Below, one piece after another: positions 1 through 9,187 of a stretch of DNA of 64,000 bases. Every line of letters starts with the position of its first letter. Position 1 is the first letter of the stretch. Location of the stretch: assembly GCF_041434935.1 (NCBI RefSeq), contig NZ_CP107964.1, forward strand, positions 3,038,001 through 3,102,000, in the 5' to 3' direction. The notes beneath the pieces are model-generated. The model searched no databases. It was not told the DNA's origin and saw only the letters and a program-made list of their open reading frames with translations. Both the position numbers and the translations under genes were made by a program. The DNA comes from Kitasatospora sp. NBC_00374 (GTDB taxonomy: Bacteria > Actinomycetota > Actinomycetes > Streptomycetales > Streptomycetaceae).

Positions 1-1093
1 CGGCCACCGGCATGATGCCGAGGTTCATCCCGATGTTCTCGAAGGCCTGGAAGGCGAACCAGATGACCACGCCGGCCGCGACGACGGTGCCGTACAGGTC
101 GGTGGCCTGGCGGGCGATCCGGCAGGCCCGCCAGAGGATCACGCCGAGCAGACCGATCAGGACGGTGCCGCCGACGAAGCCGAGCTCCTCGCCGGCGACG
201 CTGAACACGAAGTCGGTCTGCTGTTCGGGGACGAACTGGCCGGTGGTCTGGGTGCCGTGGAACAGGCCCATGCCGCTGAGCCCGCCGGAGCCGATCGCGA
301 TCCGGGCCTGGGCGGTGTTGTAGCCGACGCCGCCGGGGTCGAGGGTGGGGTCGGCGAAGGCGGCGAAGCGGTCGATCTGGTACTTGCTCAGCACGCCGAG
401 CTTCCAGATCGCGATCGCGCCGCCGGCGCCGACCGAGATCAGGCCGAGCACCCAGCGGTTGGCGGCGCCGGAGGCGAGCAGGATGCCCATCACGGTGACG
501 GCCATGACCATCACCGAGCCGAGGTCGGGCATCAGCATGACGACGCCCATCGGGACGGCGGCCACCACCAGGGCGTGGATGACGCTGCGGCTGGGCGGGA
601 ACTCCCGCTCACCCGCGTCCACCCGGGCGGACAGCACCACGGCCATGCCGAGCACGATGGCGAGCTTGGCGAACTCGGCCGGCTGGATGGAGAAACCGCC
701 GCCGAACTGGATCCAGGAGTGCGCGCCGTTGATGGTGGAGCCGAGCGGGCTGAGCACCGCCAGCAGCATCAGCAGCACGGCGATGTAGACAAACGGGACG
801 GCGGTGCGCAGCCGCCTCGTCCCTATCACCACGACCACGCCGCACAGCACCAGCCCGATCACCAGGTTGGTGAGGTGCCGGTAGAGGAAGTACTGCGGGT
901 CGCCGTGGGTCAGCGCGTCGCGGCCGCGGGTGGCCGACCAGACCAGCAGCGAGCTGCCCAGGGAGAGGGCGAGCGCGGCCAGGATCATGATCCAGTCGAC
1001 CCGGCGCAGCGGGGCGTCCTTGGCGAGCGCCCGGGAGATCGAGCCGCGCTGGGGGCTGAGCCGGACCTGCCGGTACGAGCCGTAGGAGGTCAT
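1..1093 (-). CDS. rodA: RodA/FtsW-family SEDS peptidoglycan polymerase, partial
   Basis: Integral membrane glycosyltransferase that polymerises lipid II at sites of wall growth, working with the class B PBP encoded just upstream. About 364 residues are visible; the C-terminus is cut by the window edge. Hydrophobic helices start near residue 34, and the SEDS signature is present: a GAHSWIQFG loop followed by QPAEFAKLA, and later VPEQQTDFVFSVAGEELGF. The ATG overlaps the TGA of the upstream PBP2 gene (ATGA), implying translational coupling. In Streptomyces this position holds sfr/rodA, the last gene of the mre cluster. Family assignment is firm; only the C-terminus is unseen. Confidence 0.95.
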   Translation of the reverse strand, partial: MTSYGSYRQVRLSPQRGSISRALAKDAPLRRVDWIMILAALALSLGSSLLVWSATRGRDALTHGDPQYFLYRHLTNLVIGLVLCGVVVVIGTRRLRTAVPFVYIAVLLMLLAVLSPLGSTINGAHSWIQFGGGFSIQPAEFAKLAIVLGMAVVLSARVDAGEREFPPSRSVIHALVVAAVPMGVVMLMPDLGSVMVMAVTVMGILLASGAANRWVLGLISVGAGGAIAIWKLGVLSKYQIDRFAAFADPTLDPGGVGYNTAQARIAIGSGGLSGMGLFHGTQTTGQFVPEQQTDFVFSVAGEELGFVGGTVLIGLLGVILWRACRIARQATDLYGTVVAAGVVIWFAFQAFENIGMNLGIMPVA

Positions 1094-3333
1094 GCCCGGC
1101 TCCTTCCCCCGGTGCGGGTGGGTTCGAGGGCGGCGAGCGCCATCGGGTACGGGGACGCGGCGCCGCCGGTCGGCGGGGCCGGGTCGAGGAACGCGGAGCC
1201 GGCGGGGAAGCCGGAGCCGGCCGTGAACGAGGCGGGCTTGATGATGGCGGTGCCGTCCGGGTTGAACTTGGGCAGCTCGGCCTGCGGCTTGGGCAGTATG
1301 GCCTTCGCGTTGTCGACGTTGCCCTTGTCGTCCACGCCGTAGAGCGCCTGGTAGATCCGTCGCACCGAGTCACCGGAACCGCCGGAGCCGGTGCCGCCCT
1401 GGCTTATCGTCATCACGACCGCGTAGTCGGCGCTGTAGGTGGTCAGCCAGGAGGTGGTCTGCTTGCCGGCGACCTCGGCGGTGCCGGTCTTGGCGTGCAG
1501 TTCGATCTTGCCCTGCGGCCAGCCGGCGCCGGTGAACTTCCAGGCGGCGGTGCCGCCGGTGACGACGCCGGCGGTGGCCTGGTTGATGTAGCTCATCAGC
1601 TTGCCGTCGGCCGGCAGCTTGCCGTCCTCGTGCGGGGCGATGTCGCGGACCAGGGTGCCGTCGGGGCTGACGACCGCCTTGCCGACGGTCGGCCGGTAGA
1701 GCGTGCCGCCGTTGGCGAGGGCCGAGTAGATCCGGGCCATCTGCACGGGGGTGACCAGGGTGTCGCCCTGGCCGATGGCGAAGTTGACGCTGTCACCGGC
1801 GCGCATCTGGTTGCCGTCGACGCAGTTCTCGCGGGCGATCTCGTCGGCGTACTCGTGGCCGCCCTTGGCCGCCTGGGCACACCAGGCGTCCTTGTTGGCG
1901 TCGAAGAAGGACTGCTTCCACTGACGGTCCGGCACCCGGCCGGGCACCTCGCCGGGCAGGTCGATGCCGGTCTTGGCACCGAGGCCGAACTGGTGGGCGG
2001 TCTTGAAGAACCAGTCGGCCGGGTTCTTCGGCTTGATGCCGCCGTCCTTCATCCACTGGTCGTAGGCCAGGCCGTAGAAGACGGTGTCGCAGGAGACCTC
2101 CAGGGCCTTCTCCAGCGAGATGTCGCCGAAGCTCTCGCTCTCGAAGTTCTTGAACTCGCGTCCACCGATGGTCAGGCTCTTCGGGCAGGGGTAGTGACCG
2201 TCGAGCGAGTAGCCGGCCTGGACGGCCGCGGTGGTGGAGATCACCTTGAAGGTGGAGCCGGGGGCGGACTGACCCTGTATGGCCCGGTTGATCAGCGGGT
2301 AGTTGGAACCCTTGCTGGTCAGGCTGTCGTAGTCCTTGGCCGAGATGCCGCCGACCCAGAGGTTGGGGTCGAAGGTCGGCGCGCTGGCCATCGCGATGAT
2401 CCGCCCGGTGTGGACGTCCATCACGAGGGCGGCGCCGGAGTCGGCCTCGTAGTTCTTCTTGGTCTCCTTGTCGTACACCTTTCGGGCGTCGACCATCGCC
2501 TGGGCGAGCTGGTCCTCGACCACCTTCTGGACCCGGGCGTCGATGCTGGTGACCAGGTTGTCGCCGGGCTGGGCGGGGGTGCGGCCGGCGCTGCCGATGA
2601 CCCGGCCGAGGTTGTCGACCTCCAGCTTGTCGACGCCGGTGGTGCCGCGCAGGGCGTCGTCGTAGACGGACTCCAGGCCGGCCCGGCCGATCTGGTCGGA
2701 GGGCAGTCGGCGGTCCCGGCCGGCCTTGTCGGCGGTCTTGGTGACCTCCTCGTCGGTGACCGGCGAGAGGTAGCCGAGCACCTGGGAGGCGTTGGCGCCC
2801 TCGGCCCCGGTGTACCGGCGCACGGCGGTGGGCTGGGCGGTCACGCCGGGGAAGTCCTCGCGGCGTTCCATTATCTGCATGGCCTGCTGGGTGGTGGCCT
2901 GCTGGGTGACCGGGATCGGCTGGTAGGGCGATCCGTTCCAGCAGGGCTGCGGCGTCTTGGCGTCGCAGAGCCGGACCTTGTCCTGGACGTCCTTGGCGGG
3001 CAGCCCGAGCACGTCCGCCAGCCGGGTCAGCACGCCCTTGCCGTGGTCCTTCTGCTGCAGCAGCGAGGTGCGGCTGACCGAGACGACCAGCTTGGTCTCG
3101 TTGCCGGCCAGCACCCGGCCGGCGGCGTCCAGGATCTCGCCGCGGATGGCGGGTTCGACCACCTCGCGGATGTGGTTGCCCTGGGCCTTGGCCGCGTACT
3201 CGTCGCCGGTGCGGATCTGCAGGTACCAGAGCCGGCCGCCGAGGGTGGCGAGCAGCGAGAGGACCAGGATCTGCAGCACCACTAGCCGGATCGTCACCCG
3301 TTGGGTGCGGCCGGTCTCCGGGATGTTGCTCAC
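1090..3333 (-). CDS. mrdA: Penicillin-binding protein 2, class B transpeptidase
   Basis: A 747-residue peptidoglycan DD-transpeptidase with a single N-terminal membrane anchor (about residues 15-36). A PBP dimerisation/pedestal region comes next, then the transpeptidase domain. The active-site STFK is at S360-K363, and the KTGT box is at 615-618. The second motif reads S-C-D (414-416) instead of the textbook S-x-N. Start: ATG at 3333, 28 bp after mreD. It partners RodA (4-bp overlap) and belongs to the MreBCD elongation/sporulation-wall complex. The C-terminal 90 residues are proline/alanine rich and look disordered. Confidence 0.95.
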   Translation of the reverse strand: MSNIPETGRTQRVTIRLVVLQILVLSLLATLGGRLWYLQIRTGDEYAAKAQGNHIREVVEPAIRGEILDAAGRVLAGNETKLVVSVSRTSLLQQKDHGKGVLTRLADVLGLPAKDVQDKVRLCDAKTPQPCWNGSPYQPIPVTQQATTQQAMQIMERREDFPGVTAQPTAVRRYTGAEGANASQVLGYLSPVTDEEVTKTADKAGRDRRLPSDQIGRAGLESVYDDALRGTTGVDKLEVDNLGRVIGSAGRTPAQPGDNLVTSIDARVQKVVEDQLAQAMVDARKVYDKETKKNYEADSGAALVMDVHTGRIIAMASAPTFDPNLWVGGISAKDYDSLTSKGSNYPLINRAIQGQSAPGSTFKVISTTAAVQAGYSLDGHYPCPKSLTIGGREFKNFESESFGDISLEKALEVSCDTVFYGLAYDQWMKDGGIKPKNPADWFFKTAHQFGLGAKTGIDLPGEVPGRVPDRQWKQSFFDANKDAWCAQAAKGGHEYADEIARENCVDGNQMRAGDSVNFAIGQGDTLVTPVQMARIYSALANGGTLYRPTVGKAVVSPDGTLVRDIAPHEDGKLPADGKLMSYINQATAGVVTGGTAAWKFTGAGWPQGKIELHAKTGTAEVAGKQTTSWLTTYSADYAVVMTISQGGTGSGGSGDSVRRIYQALYGVDDKGNVDNAKAILPKPQAELPKFNPDGTAIIKPASFTAGSGFPAGSAFLDPAPPTGGAASPYPMALAALEPTRTGGRSRA

Positions 3334-3361
3334 GGGGCAGTGACTCCTATCACCGTGCTGC

Positions 3362-4003
3362 TCAAGGGCGCTTGGCGAGGTTCAGCGGACGCTTCTTCTT
3401 GCTGTTCACGGGCATCGGCGAGGCCTCGCGGGTGGTCCGGTAGCGGGCCAGCGAGCCGAGGCCGGAGCCGTCGCCGGTACCGACGGCGACGCTGGACGGC
3501 CCGTGGTCGTAGCGGCGGGCCACCAGCATCACGGCGGGGACGACGAACGGGGCCAGCAGCACGTCGTACAGCAGCGCGCTGAAGACCAGCCCGGTGAGGC
3601 CGACGTGCCGGGCGGCGGTGTCGCCGACCAGGGCGCCGACCGTCGCGTACAGCAGGGTGGAGACCACGGCGGCGCCGGCCACCACCAGCAGGGCGCTGAG
3701 CGCCGAGCGCTGCCGGCCGCCCTCGGGGCGGAGCAGGCCGGCGGCGTAGCCCATCAGGCAGAGCACTAGGGCGTAGCGGCCGATGGCGTGGTCGGAGGGC
3801 GGGGCGAGGTCGGCGAGCAGGCCGCCGGCGAAGCCGACCAGGCAGCCGCCGGTCGGTCCGTAGACCAGGGCCAGGCCGACCACGACGAGCAGCAGCAGGT
3901 CGGGGGTGGCCCCGGGGAGTTGGAGCCGGCCCAGCACGCTGACCTGGACGACCAGGGCGAGCAGCAGCAGGACGGCGGGCAGCACGATCCGGTCCGGACG
4001 CAT
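3362..4003 (-). CDS. mreD: Rod-shape determining membrane protein MreD
   Basis: A 213-residue polytopic membrane protein with about five hydrophobic segments in the first 165 residues and a basic cytoplasmic tail ending in a KKKRPLNLAKRP-type stretch. It starts 2 bp after the mreC stop, so the genes form one operon. MreD links MreC and the PBP2/RodA synthase to cytoplasmic MreB. Identification rests on topology plus position between mreC and mrdA. The Streptomyces role is mainly spore-wall synthesis (family knowledge). Confidence 0.92.
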   Translation of the reverse strand: MRPDRIVLPAVLLLLALVVQVSVLGRLQLPGATPDLLLLVVVGLALVYGPTGGCLVGFAGGLLADLAPPSDHAIGRYALVLCLMGYAAGLLRPEGGRQRSALSALLVVAGAAVVSTLLYATVGALVGDTAARHVGLTGLVFSALLYDVLLAPFVVPAVMLVARRYDHGPSSVAVGTGDGSGLGSLARYRTTREASPMPVNSKKKRPLNLAKRP

Positions 4004-4005
4004 GG

Positions 4006-4947
4006 TCAGTTCCCCCCGGGTGTGGTGGACGGTACGACGACGCCCGCCTGGGTCGGCGCGGCGGGCGCGGCGGCGACGGACGCGGTGGGCGCGGGCGGCA
4101 GGACGGCGTCCCGCGGGTCGGTGCGCGGCGGTGCGACCACCACGCCGACCAGGTCGAGGCGGGTGAACTGGACGAAGGGCTCGACCAGCACGGTCTTGGT
4201 GAGCTGGCCGGGCGTCGCCTGGACCTCGACCACCTTGCCGACCGGGACACCGGGGACGAACGGCCGGCCGCTGTGCGAGCCGAAGGTGACCAGTCGGTCG
4301 CCGGGCTTGACCTGGGCCTTGCCGTTGAGCAGTTGGACCTTCATCGGGCTGGTGCCCTGGCCGGCCGCGAAGCCGATCTCGTCGCTGCCCTCGATCCGGG
4401 TGCCGGCGCTGAAGCCGGGGTCGGAGGCGAGCAGCACGGTGGCGGTGGTGGGGGCGACGGTGGTGATCCGGCCGACCAGGCCCTGGCTGTTGATCACCGT
4501 CATGTCGCGGGTCAGCCCGTCGTCGCTGCCCGCGTCGATGGTGATCGTCCAGGAGAAGCCCTGGGCGGCGCCGATCGCGATCACCTGGGCGGCCTTGATG
4601 GTGTAGCCGCCGGAGCCGGCCGTACGGAGCATGTCGTCGAGCTGCTTGGTCCGGCCGGCCGCGGTGTCGGAGGAGGCGAGCCGCTGGCGCAGCTCGGTGT
4701 TCTCCCGGGTGATCAGGTCGAGCCGTTCCTGGTGGGTGCCGGCGTCCCGGACTGCGCGCACGTAGCCGGCCACCGGGTCGACGACTCCCGCCGCACCGCG
4801 TTCGACCGGTCCGAGGACGCCCGCGGCGGCCCGCCGGGCACCGTTGAGGGGGGAGCTCTCGCCGCCCTTGATGTCAACGGTGATCAGTGCGAAGGCGACA
4901 GCCACCAGCAGGATGAGCAGTAGTCGGCTCTCTCGTGTGTCCCTCAC
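4006..4947 (-). CDS. mreC: Rod-shape determining protein MreC
   Basis: A 313-residue bitopic protein: short cytoplasmic tail, transmembrane helix at about residues 8-25, a coiled-coil stretch (about 65-110) and the beta-rich MreC core (about 120-275). The core contains typical G-DxGLxxGMxV-like and LVGRI segments. The C-terminal 40 residues are an alanine/proline/threonine-rich extracellular tail. It scaffolds the elongation synthase outside the membrane. The stop is 2 bp before mreD; a 114-bp gap separates it from mreB upstream. Confidence 0.94.
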   Translation of the reverse strand: MRDTRESRLLLILLVAVAFALITVDIKGGESSPLNGARRAAAGVLGPVERGAAGVVDPVAGYVRAVRDAGTHQERLDLITRENTELRQRLASSDTAAGRTKQLDDMLRTAGSGGYTIKAAQVIAIGAAQGFSWTITIDAGSDDGLTRDMTVINSQGLVGRITTVAPTTATVLLASDPGFSAGTRIEGSDEIGFAAGQGTSPMKVQLLNGKAQVKPGDRLVTFGSHSGRPFVPGVPVGKVVEVQATPGQLTKTVLVEPFVQFTRLDLVGVVVAPPRTDPRDAVLPPAPTASVAAAPAAPTQAGVVVPSTTPGGN

Positions 4948-5061
4948 GGTGCTGGAACTGCCCCTTCGGTACCGGCCCCGGCCGCGGTCGGCGGGCGGGG
5001 AACATTCAGTTGACGAACTGTCTGTGATGGGAACGAGCGACCGGGCCCGTGGTCGCGGCGG

Positions 5062-6099
5062 TCAGCGCCGCGGCTGGGCGTCGAGGACCTGCTGCAGGGC
5101 CTCGAACTCCTCCACGCACTTGCCGGAGCCGAGTGCGACGGAGTCCAGCGGGTTCTCGGCGATGTGGATCGGCATGCCGGTCTCCCGGCGCAGGCGCTCG
5201 TCCAGGCCGCGGAGCAGGGCGCCGCCGCCGGTGAGCACGATGCCGCGGTCCATCACGTCGCCGGCCAGCTCGGGCGGGCACTGGTCGAGCGTGGTCTTCA
5301 CCGCGTCGATGATCGAGTTGACCGGCTCGTCGATGGCCTCGCGGACCTCGGCGGCGGAGATCACCACGGTCTTCGGCAGGCCGCTGACCAGGTCGCGGCC
5401 GCGGATCTCGGCATGCTCGTCCTTCTCACCCTCCAGCGCGAACGCGGAGCCGATGGACATCTTGATCTGCTCGGCGCTGCGCTCGCCCAGCAGGAGGCTG
5501 TACTCCTTCTTGATGTGCTGGACGATCGCGTTGTCGAGCTCGTCGCCGGCCACCCGCAGGGACTGCGCAGTGACGATTCCGCCGAGCGAGATGACCGCGA
5601 CCTCGGTGGTGCCGCCGCCGATGTCGACGACCATGTTGCCGGTCGGCTCGTGCACCGGCAGGCCGGCGCCGATCGCGGCGGCCATGGGCTCCTCGATGAT
5701 GTGCACCTGGCGCGCGCCGGCCTGCGAGCTGGCCTCGATGACGGCGCGGCGCTCCACCCCGGTGATGCCGGAGGGCACGCAGACGACGACCCGGGGGCGG
5801 GCCAGGTAGCGGCGGCGGTGGATCTTGAGGATGAAGTAGCGCAGCATCCGCTCGGTGATCTCGAAGTCGGCGATCACGCCGTCCTTGAGCGGGCGGATGG
5901 CGACGATGTTGCCGGGGGTGCGCCCGATCATCTTCTTCGCCTCGGCACCGACCGCGAGGATGCCGCCGGTGTTGGTGTTGACCGCCACCACGGAGGGCTC
6001 GTTGAGGACGATCCCCTTGCCCCTGACGTACACCAGCGTGTTGGCAGTGCCGAGGTCGATCGCCATGTCACGGCCGATGAACGACAGGTTGTTGGCCAT
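5062..6099 (-). CDS. mreB: Actin-like cytoskeletal protein MreB
   Basis: A 345-residue bacterial actin. Phosphate-1 loop [10 protein letters not shown] lies at the N-terminus; further ATP-site motifs are [13 protein letters not shown] and [11 protein letters not shown]. The start was set at ATG 6099 (MANNLSFIG), where a GGGAAGG ribosome site lies about 10 nt upstream. A longer reading frame to 6228 has no MreB-like sequence. MreB polymerises under the membrane and recruits MreC/D, PBP2 and RodA, all encoded immediately downstream. A second paralogue sits at 13176-14210. Confidence 0.96.
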   Translation of the reverse strand: MANNLSFIGRDMAIDLGTANTLVYVRGKGIVLNEPSVVAVNTNTGGILAVGAEAKKMIGRTPGNIVAIRPLKDGVIADFEITERMLRYFILKIHRRRYLARPRVVVCVPSGITGVERRAVIEASSQAGARQVHIIEEPMAAAIGAGLPVHEPTGNMVVDIGGGTTEVAVISLGGIVTAQSLRVAGDELDNAIVQHIKKEYSLLLGERSAEQIKMSIGSAFALEGEKDEHAEIRGRDLVSGLPKTVVISAAEVREAIDEPVNSIIDAVKTTLDQCPPELAGDVMDRGIVLTGGGALLRGLDERLRRETGMPIHIAENPLDSVALGSGKCVEEFEALQQVLDAQPRR

Positions 6100-6323
6100 G
6101 GGGTGTGGAGTGCCTTCCCGGGTTCGGAATGGATGGCGGGGAGCGGGCCGACCGCGCCGCGCCCGCGGCAGGGCTGACATCAGCTGAGCAGCCGTACCGG
6201 GCCCATGAGTTGTGTCCATCGTAGCCACGCCGGTCGAAGCGGTCGGCGGGCTACGGCACGCTGCCCATTCTCCGGGGACGGGTCGGCTTCTCGCAGGATT
6301 GGGACGCCGTGTCGGGCTTCCCA

Positions 6324-6358
6324 GTTCCGTATTTGACGATGAAAAGGTGAGTTTTGCC
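6324..6358 (-). promoter_or_regulatory. AT-rich segment, probable mreB promoter region
   Basis: The 339-bp gap between ndk and mreB carries one conspicuously AT-rich stretch (including TTTTCATCGTCAAATA on the minus strand) in otherwise G+C-rich DNA. It lies about 230-260 bp before the mreB ATG. Streptomyces mre operons are known to have several promoters upstream of mreB; no exact -10/-35 pair can be assigned here. Confidence 0.35.
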
Positions 6359-6390
6359 CGGTCGGGCCGGCCGGTGGCCGGGCCGCGCCG

Positions 6391-6427
6391 CGACCCCTCT
6401 CCGCAGGTGGGCGGCGGTGAGGGGTCG
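6391..6427 (-). terminator. Stem-loop after ndk
   Basis: Perfect 9-bp arms CGACCCCTC / GAGGGGTCG enclose a 19-nt loop that can form an inner CCGC/GCGG pair. The hairpin begins 12 bp past the ndk stop. There is no clear U-tract, as is usual in high-GC actinomycetes. Confidence 0.6.
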
Positions 6428-6438
6428 GGGACCCCCGG

Positions 6439-6852
6439 TCAGGCGTGGGCGGGGAAGAAGATCTTGATCTCGCGCTCGGCCGACTCCGGGGAGTCCGAGG
6501 CGTGGATCAGGTTCTCGCGGGTGATCGTCGCGTAGTCGCCGCGGATGGTGCCGGCGCCGGCCTGCAGCGGGTCGGTCGCACCGGCCAGCGCGCGGATGCC
6601 CGGGACGACGTTCTCGCCCTCGACGATCAGCGCGATGGACGGGCCGGAGGTCATGAACTCCAGCAGCGGCTCGTAGAACGGGCGGCCGACGTGCTCGGCG
6701 TAGTGCTGCTCCAGCGTCGCCCGGTCGAAGGTCCGCAGCTCGACGGCGGCCAGCCGCCAGTTGGCCTTGCGCTCGATGCGGCTGATGATCTCGCCGGCCA
6801 GGCCGCGCTTGACGGCGTCGGGCTTGAGCAGGACGAGAGTGCGCTGGGACAC
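6439..6852 (-). CDS. ndk: Nucleoside diphosphate kinase
   Basis: A 137-residue enzyme that equilibrates NTP pools using ATP through a phosphohistidine. The N-terminal TLVLLKPDAVKRG and the active-site segment NLIHASDS (His117) are diagnostic. Length matches the family. The start is GTG at 6852 with AGGAG 7 nt upstream; the longer reading frame to 7188 is unrelated sequence. It sits between the folC/DUF4233 pair and mreB, the usual Streptomyces order. Confidence 0.97.
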   Translation of the reverse strand: MSQRTLVLLKPDAVKRGLAGEIISRIERKANWRLAAVELRTFDRATLEQHYAEHVGRPFYEPLLEFMTSGPSIALIVEGENVVPGIRALAGATDPLQAGAGTIRGDYATITRENLIHASDSPESAEREIKIFFPAHA

Positions 6853-6927
6853 GGTGCGGCTCCTGGGGAATGGGTTCGGCAGGTGTGTGCGGCCACCGCA
6901 GAGATTACCTTGCGTGAGCAGCACGGA

Positions 6928-6955
6928 CGTGCGGCCGGGGGGTACCGGCCGCACG
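6928..6955 (-). terminator. GC-rich stem-loop after the folC-DUF4233 pair
   Basis: An 11-bp perfect inverted repeat (CGTGCGGCCGG / CCGGCCGCACG) with a 6-nt GGGGTA-like loop, 29 bp downstream of the DUF4233 gene stop and upstream of ndk. It is positioned to end the folC transcript. Confidence 0.6.
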
Positions 6956-6983
6956 CCGTGGCCGGTGTGTGTGCGGGCCGTGC

Positions 6984-7319
6984 TCAGGCGGTGGCGGCGG
7001 CCCGGGCTGCCTTGATCTCGTCGATCTTGCGGCCGTAGTGCACCGAACACCACCACAGGCCGGCGAAGACCACGCCGAGCCCGTACATGGTCGGCAGGAC
7101 CAGGCCGCTGGCGATCAGGCCGAGCTGGAGCGCCCAGCCGACCGCGACCGCGCCGGGACGGGTGATCGCGCCGCAGAGCAGGACGCACAGCAGCATGGCG
7201 ATGCCGCTGACGGTCCAGATCGCGGTGGTCGACACGTCCGACAGCTGCATCGCCACCAGGCCCGCGAACATGATCAGCAGGGCCTCGCCGATCAGGGTCG
7301 AGGAGCAGAGGGTGCGCAT
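6984..7319 (-). CDS. DUF4233-type four-helix membrane protein
   Basis: A 111-residue protein with four predicted transmembrane segments (about residues 9-27, 32-52, 58-74, 77-93) and a short basic C-terminal tail. The ATG at 7319 lies 2 bp after the folC stop, so it is cotranscribed and probably coupled to folC. Small membrane proteins of this type (DUF4233) follow folC across actinobacteria; their function is not known. No catalytic motif is visible. Confidence 0.85.
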   Translation of the reverse strand: MRTLCSSTLIGEALLIMFAGLVAMQLSDVSTTAIWTVSGIAMLLCVLLCGAITRPGAVAVGWALQLGLIASGLVLPTMYGLGVVFAGLWWCSVHYGRKIDEIKAARAAATA

Positions 7320-7321
7320 GG

Positions 7322-8722
7322 TTACTTCCTTCCCAGCAGCAGGCGGGCCTCGCCCACCGTGATCACCGAGCCGGTGACGAGCACCCCGGTGCCGGTGAGG
7401 TCGCCGTCCTCCTCGGCCAGGGTGATCGCCGCCTCGATGGCGTCGTCCAGCCGGGGCTCGACCTGGACCCGGTCCTCGCCGAAGATCTCCACGGCCTTCG
7501 CCGCGAGCTGGTCGACCGGGGTCGCCCGGTGGGTGGTGTTCTGGGTGACCACGACCTCGGACAGGATCGGCTCGAAGGCCTCCAGCAGGCCCGAGACGTC
7601 CTTGTCCCCGCTGGTGCCGACCACGCCGACCAGCCTGGAGAAGCCGAAGGCCTCGTTGATCGCGGCGACCGTGGCCTCGGCGCCGTGCGGGTTGTGCGCG
7701 GCGTCCAGGATCACCGTGGGGCTGCGGCGGACCACCTCCAGGCGGCCCGGGGAGCTGACCCCGGAGAAGCCCTCGCGGACCTTGTCCACGTCCAGGTTGC
7801 CGCCGCGGGCGCCGCCGACGCCGAAGAAGGCCTCGACCGCGGCCAGCGCCAGCGAGGCGTTGTGCGCCTGGTGGGCGCCGTGCAGCGGGAGGAAGATGTC
7901 CTCGTACTCGTAGCCGCCGAGGCCGCGCAGGGTGACCAGCTGGCCGCCGACCGCGACCTCGCGGTGCACCACGCCGAACTCCATGCCCTCGCGGGCGACG
8001 GTGGCGTCCACCTCGACCGCGCGCTTGAGGATGGCCTGCGCGGCGTCCAGCGGCTGCTGGGCGACCACGGCCAGGGCCCCCGGCTTGATGATCCCGGCCT
8101 TCTCGGTGGCGATCTCGCCGGTGGTGTTGCCCAGGCGGTCGGTGTGGTCGAGGCCGACCGGAGTGATCACCGAGACGGCCGCGTCGATCACGTTGGTGGC
8201 GTCCCAACTGCCGCCCATGCCGACCTCGACGATGGCCACGTCCACCGGGGCGTCGGCGAAGGCCGCGTACGCCATGGCGGTGAGCACCTCGAAGAAGGAG
8301 AGCGCGACCGGCTGCTGCTCGTCGACCATCCGCACGTACGGCTCGATCTCGCGGTAGGTCTCGACGAAGCGCTCGATGCTGATCGGGGTGGAGTCCAGGC
8401 TGATCCGCTCGGTGACCGACTCGACGTGCGGGCTGGTGTAGCGGCCCGTGCGCAGCTCGAAGGTGTTGAGCAGGCGCTCCACCATGCGGGCGGTGGAGGT
8501 CTTGCCGTTGGTGCCGGTGATGTGGATCGAGGGGAAGGCGCGCTGGGGCTGGCCGAGGATGTCCATCACCGCGCTGATCCGGTCGAGCGAGGGCTCCAGC
8601 TTGTTCTCCGGCCACCGCCGGGACAGTTCTGCCTCGATGGCGCGCAGCTCGCTGGCGTTGTCCGCGGAGTCCGCGCCGGAGGGTCGGATGGTGTACGGGT
8701 TCTGCCCGGCGTTGTCACTCAC
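7322..8722 (-). CDS. folC: Folylpolyglutamate synthase / dihydrofolate synthase
   Basis: A Mur-ligase-superfamily enzyme that adds dihydropteroate-linked and later gamma-linked glutamates to folates using ATP. Visible motifs: ITGTNGKTSTARMVERLL (P-loop), SPHVESVTERI, VEVGMGGSWDATNV and the C-terminal-domain ILDAAHNPHGAE. The start was taken as GTG 8722 (466 residues). An in-frame ATG at 8812 would add 30 low-complexity basic residues unlike the family, and no convincing ribosome site separates the two. Followed by the DUF4233 gene. Confidence 0.92.
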   Translation of the reverse strand: MSDNAGQNPYTIRPSGADSADNASELRAIEAELSRRWPENKLEPSLDRISAVMDILGQPQRAFPSIHITGTNGKTSTARMVERLLNTFELRTGRYTSPHVESVTERISLDSTPISIERFVETYREIEPYVRMVDEQQPVALSFFEVLTAMAYAAFADAPVDVAIVEVGMGGSWDATNVIDAAVSVITPVGLDHTDRLGNTTGEIATEKAGIIKPGALAVVAQQPLDAAQAILKRAVEVDATVAREGMEFGVVHREVAVGGQLVTLRGLGGYEYEDIFLPLHGAHQAHNASLALAAVEAFFGVGGARGGNLDVDKVREGFSGVSSPGRLEVVRRSPTVILDAAHNPHGAEATVAAINEAFGFSRLVGVVGTSGDKDVSGLLEAFEPILSEVVVTQNTTHRATPVDQLAAKAVEIFGEDRVQVEPRLDDAIEAAITLAEEDGDLTGTGVLVTGSVITVGEARLLLGRK

Positions 8723-8936
8723 GCGCCCAGTGTAGGGAGCCGGACGGCGGGTGCGGACCACGGGCGCCCGGAGCCCTTCGGGCGAGGGGGAGGTGATGGT
8801 CGCCACCTTCACTAGGAAGAGGGATTTGTCGGTTTATTGCCGATGGCAGGCGCCGATCGGGCGCGCCGCCTTCGATCCCATGCCCGCCCGGCGATCCGGG
8901 GGTCGCTATCGACGCACCGGGCGGCACGCCGCCCGG

Positions 8937-9175
8937 CCCACACGGTCTACCTGCACGGCTGGTACGCGCAGGGCTCCCACCTCGCCGACGACGTGTCCCT
9001 GGTCGGGCCCGGCGACCCGCAGCCGAGCCCCTCGGCGAGCAGCACCGGCACCAGCCCGTCGCCGTCCCCCTCGCCCACCGGCGCCGCCACCCCGCGCCCC
9101 GGGCTGCCGAAGCACATCCTCACCGGCTACTGGCAGAACTTCGACAACGGCGCCACCTGCATGGGCCAGGCAGCC
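8937..9175 (+). pseudogene. Relic of a secreted GH18 chitinase (binding-module end, linker and start of catalytic domain)
   Basis: The plus-strand reading encodes about 80 residues. YLHGWYAQGSHLADDVSLVG resembles the end of a carbohydrate-binding module. A P/S/T linker of about 25 residues (PSPSPSPTGA-like) follows, and then LPKHILTGYWQNFDNGATC, a typical start of a Streptomyces family-18 catalytic domain. Upstream residues have no such similarity and no signal peptide. Downstream the frame runs antisense into the acylase gene and no catalytic DxxDxDxE follows. It is therefore an internal fragment, truncated at both ends. An intact chitinase exists at 42046-43371 but lacks a binding module and linker, so this fragment comes from a different chitinase. 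Confidence 0.7.
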
Positions 9176-9187
9176 CCGGACCGTCCG

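Noticed and set aside
1495..3285. 596-codon plus-strand ORF opposite mrdA
   Set aside because: Shadow of a high-GC gene; Val/Gly/Asp/Leu-rich with no motif, while the opposite frame has all PBP2 motifs. The same applies to other long antisense frames across the window.
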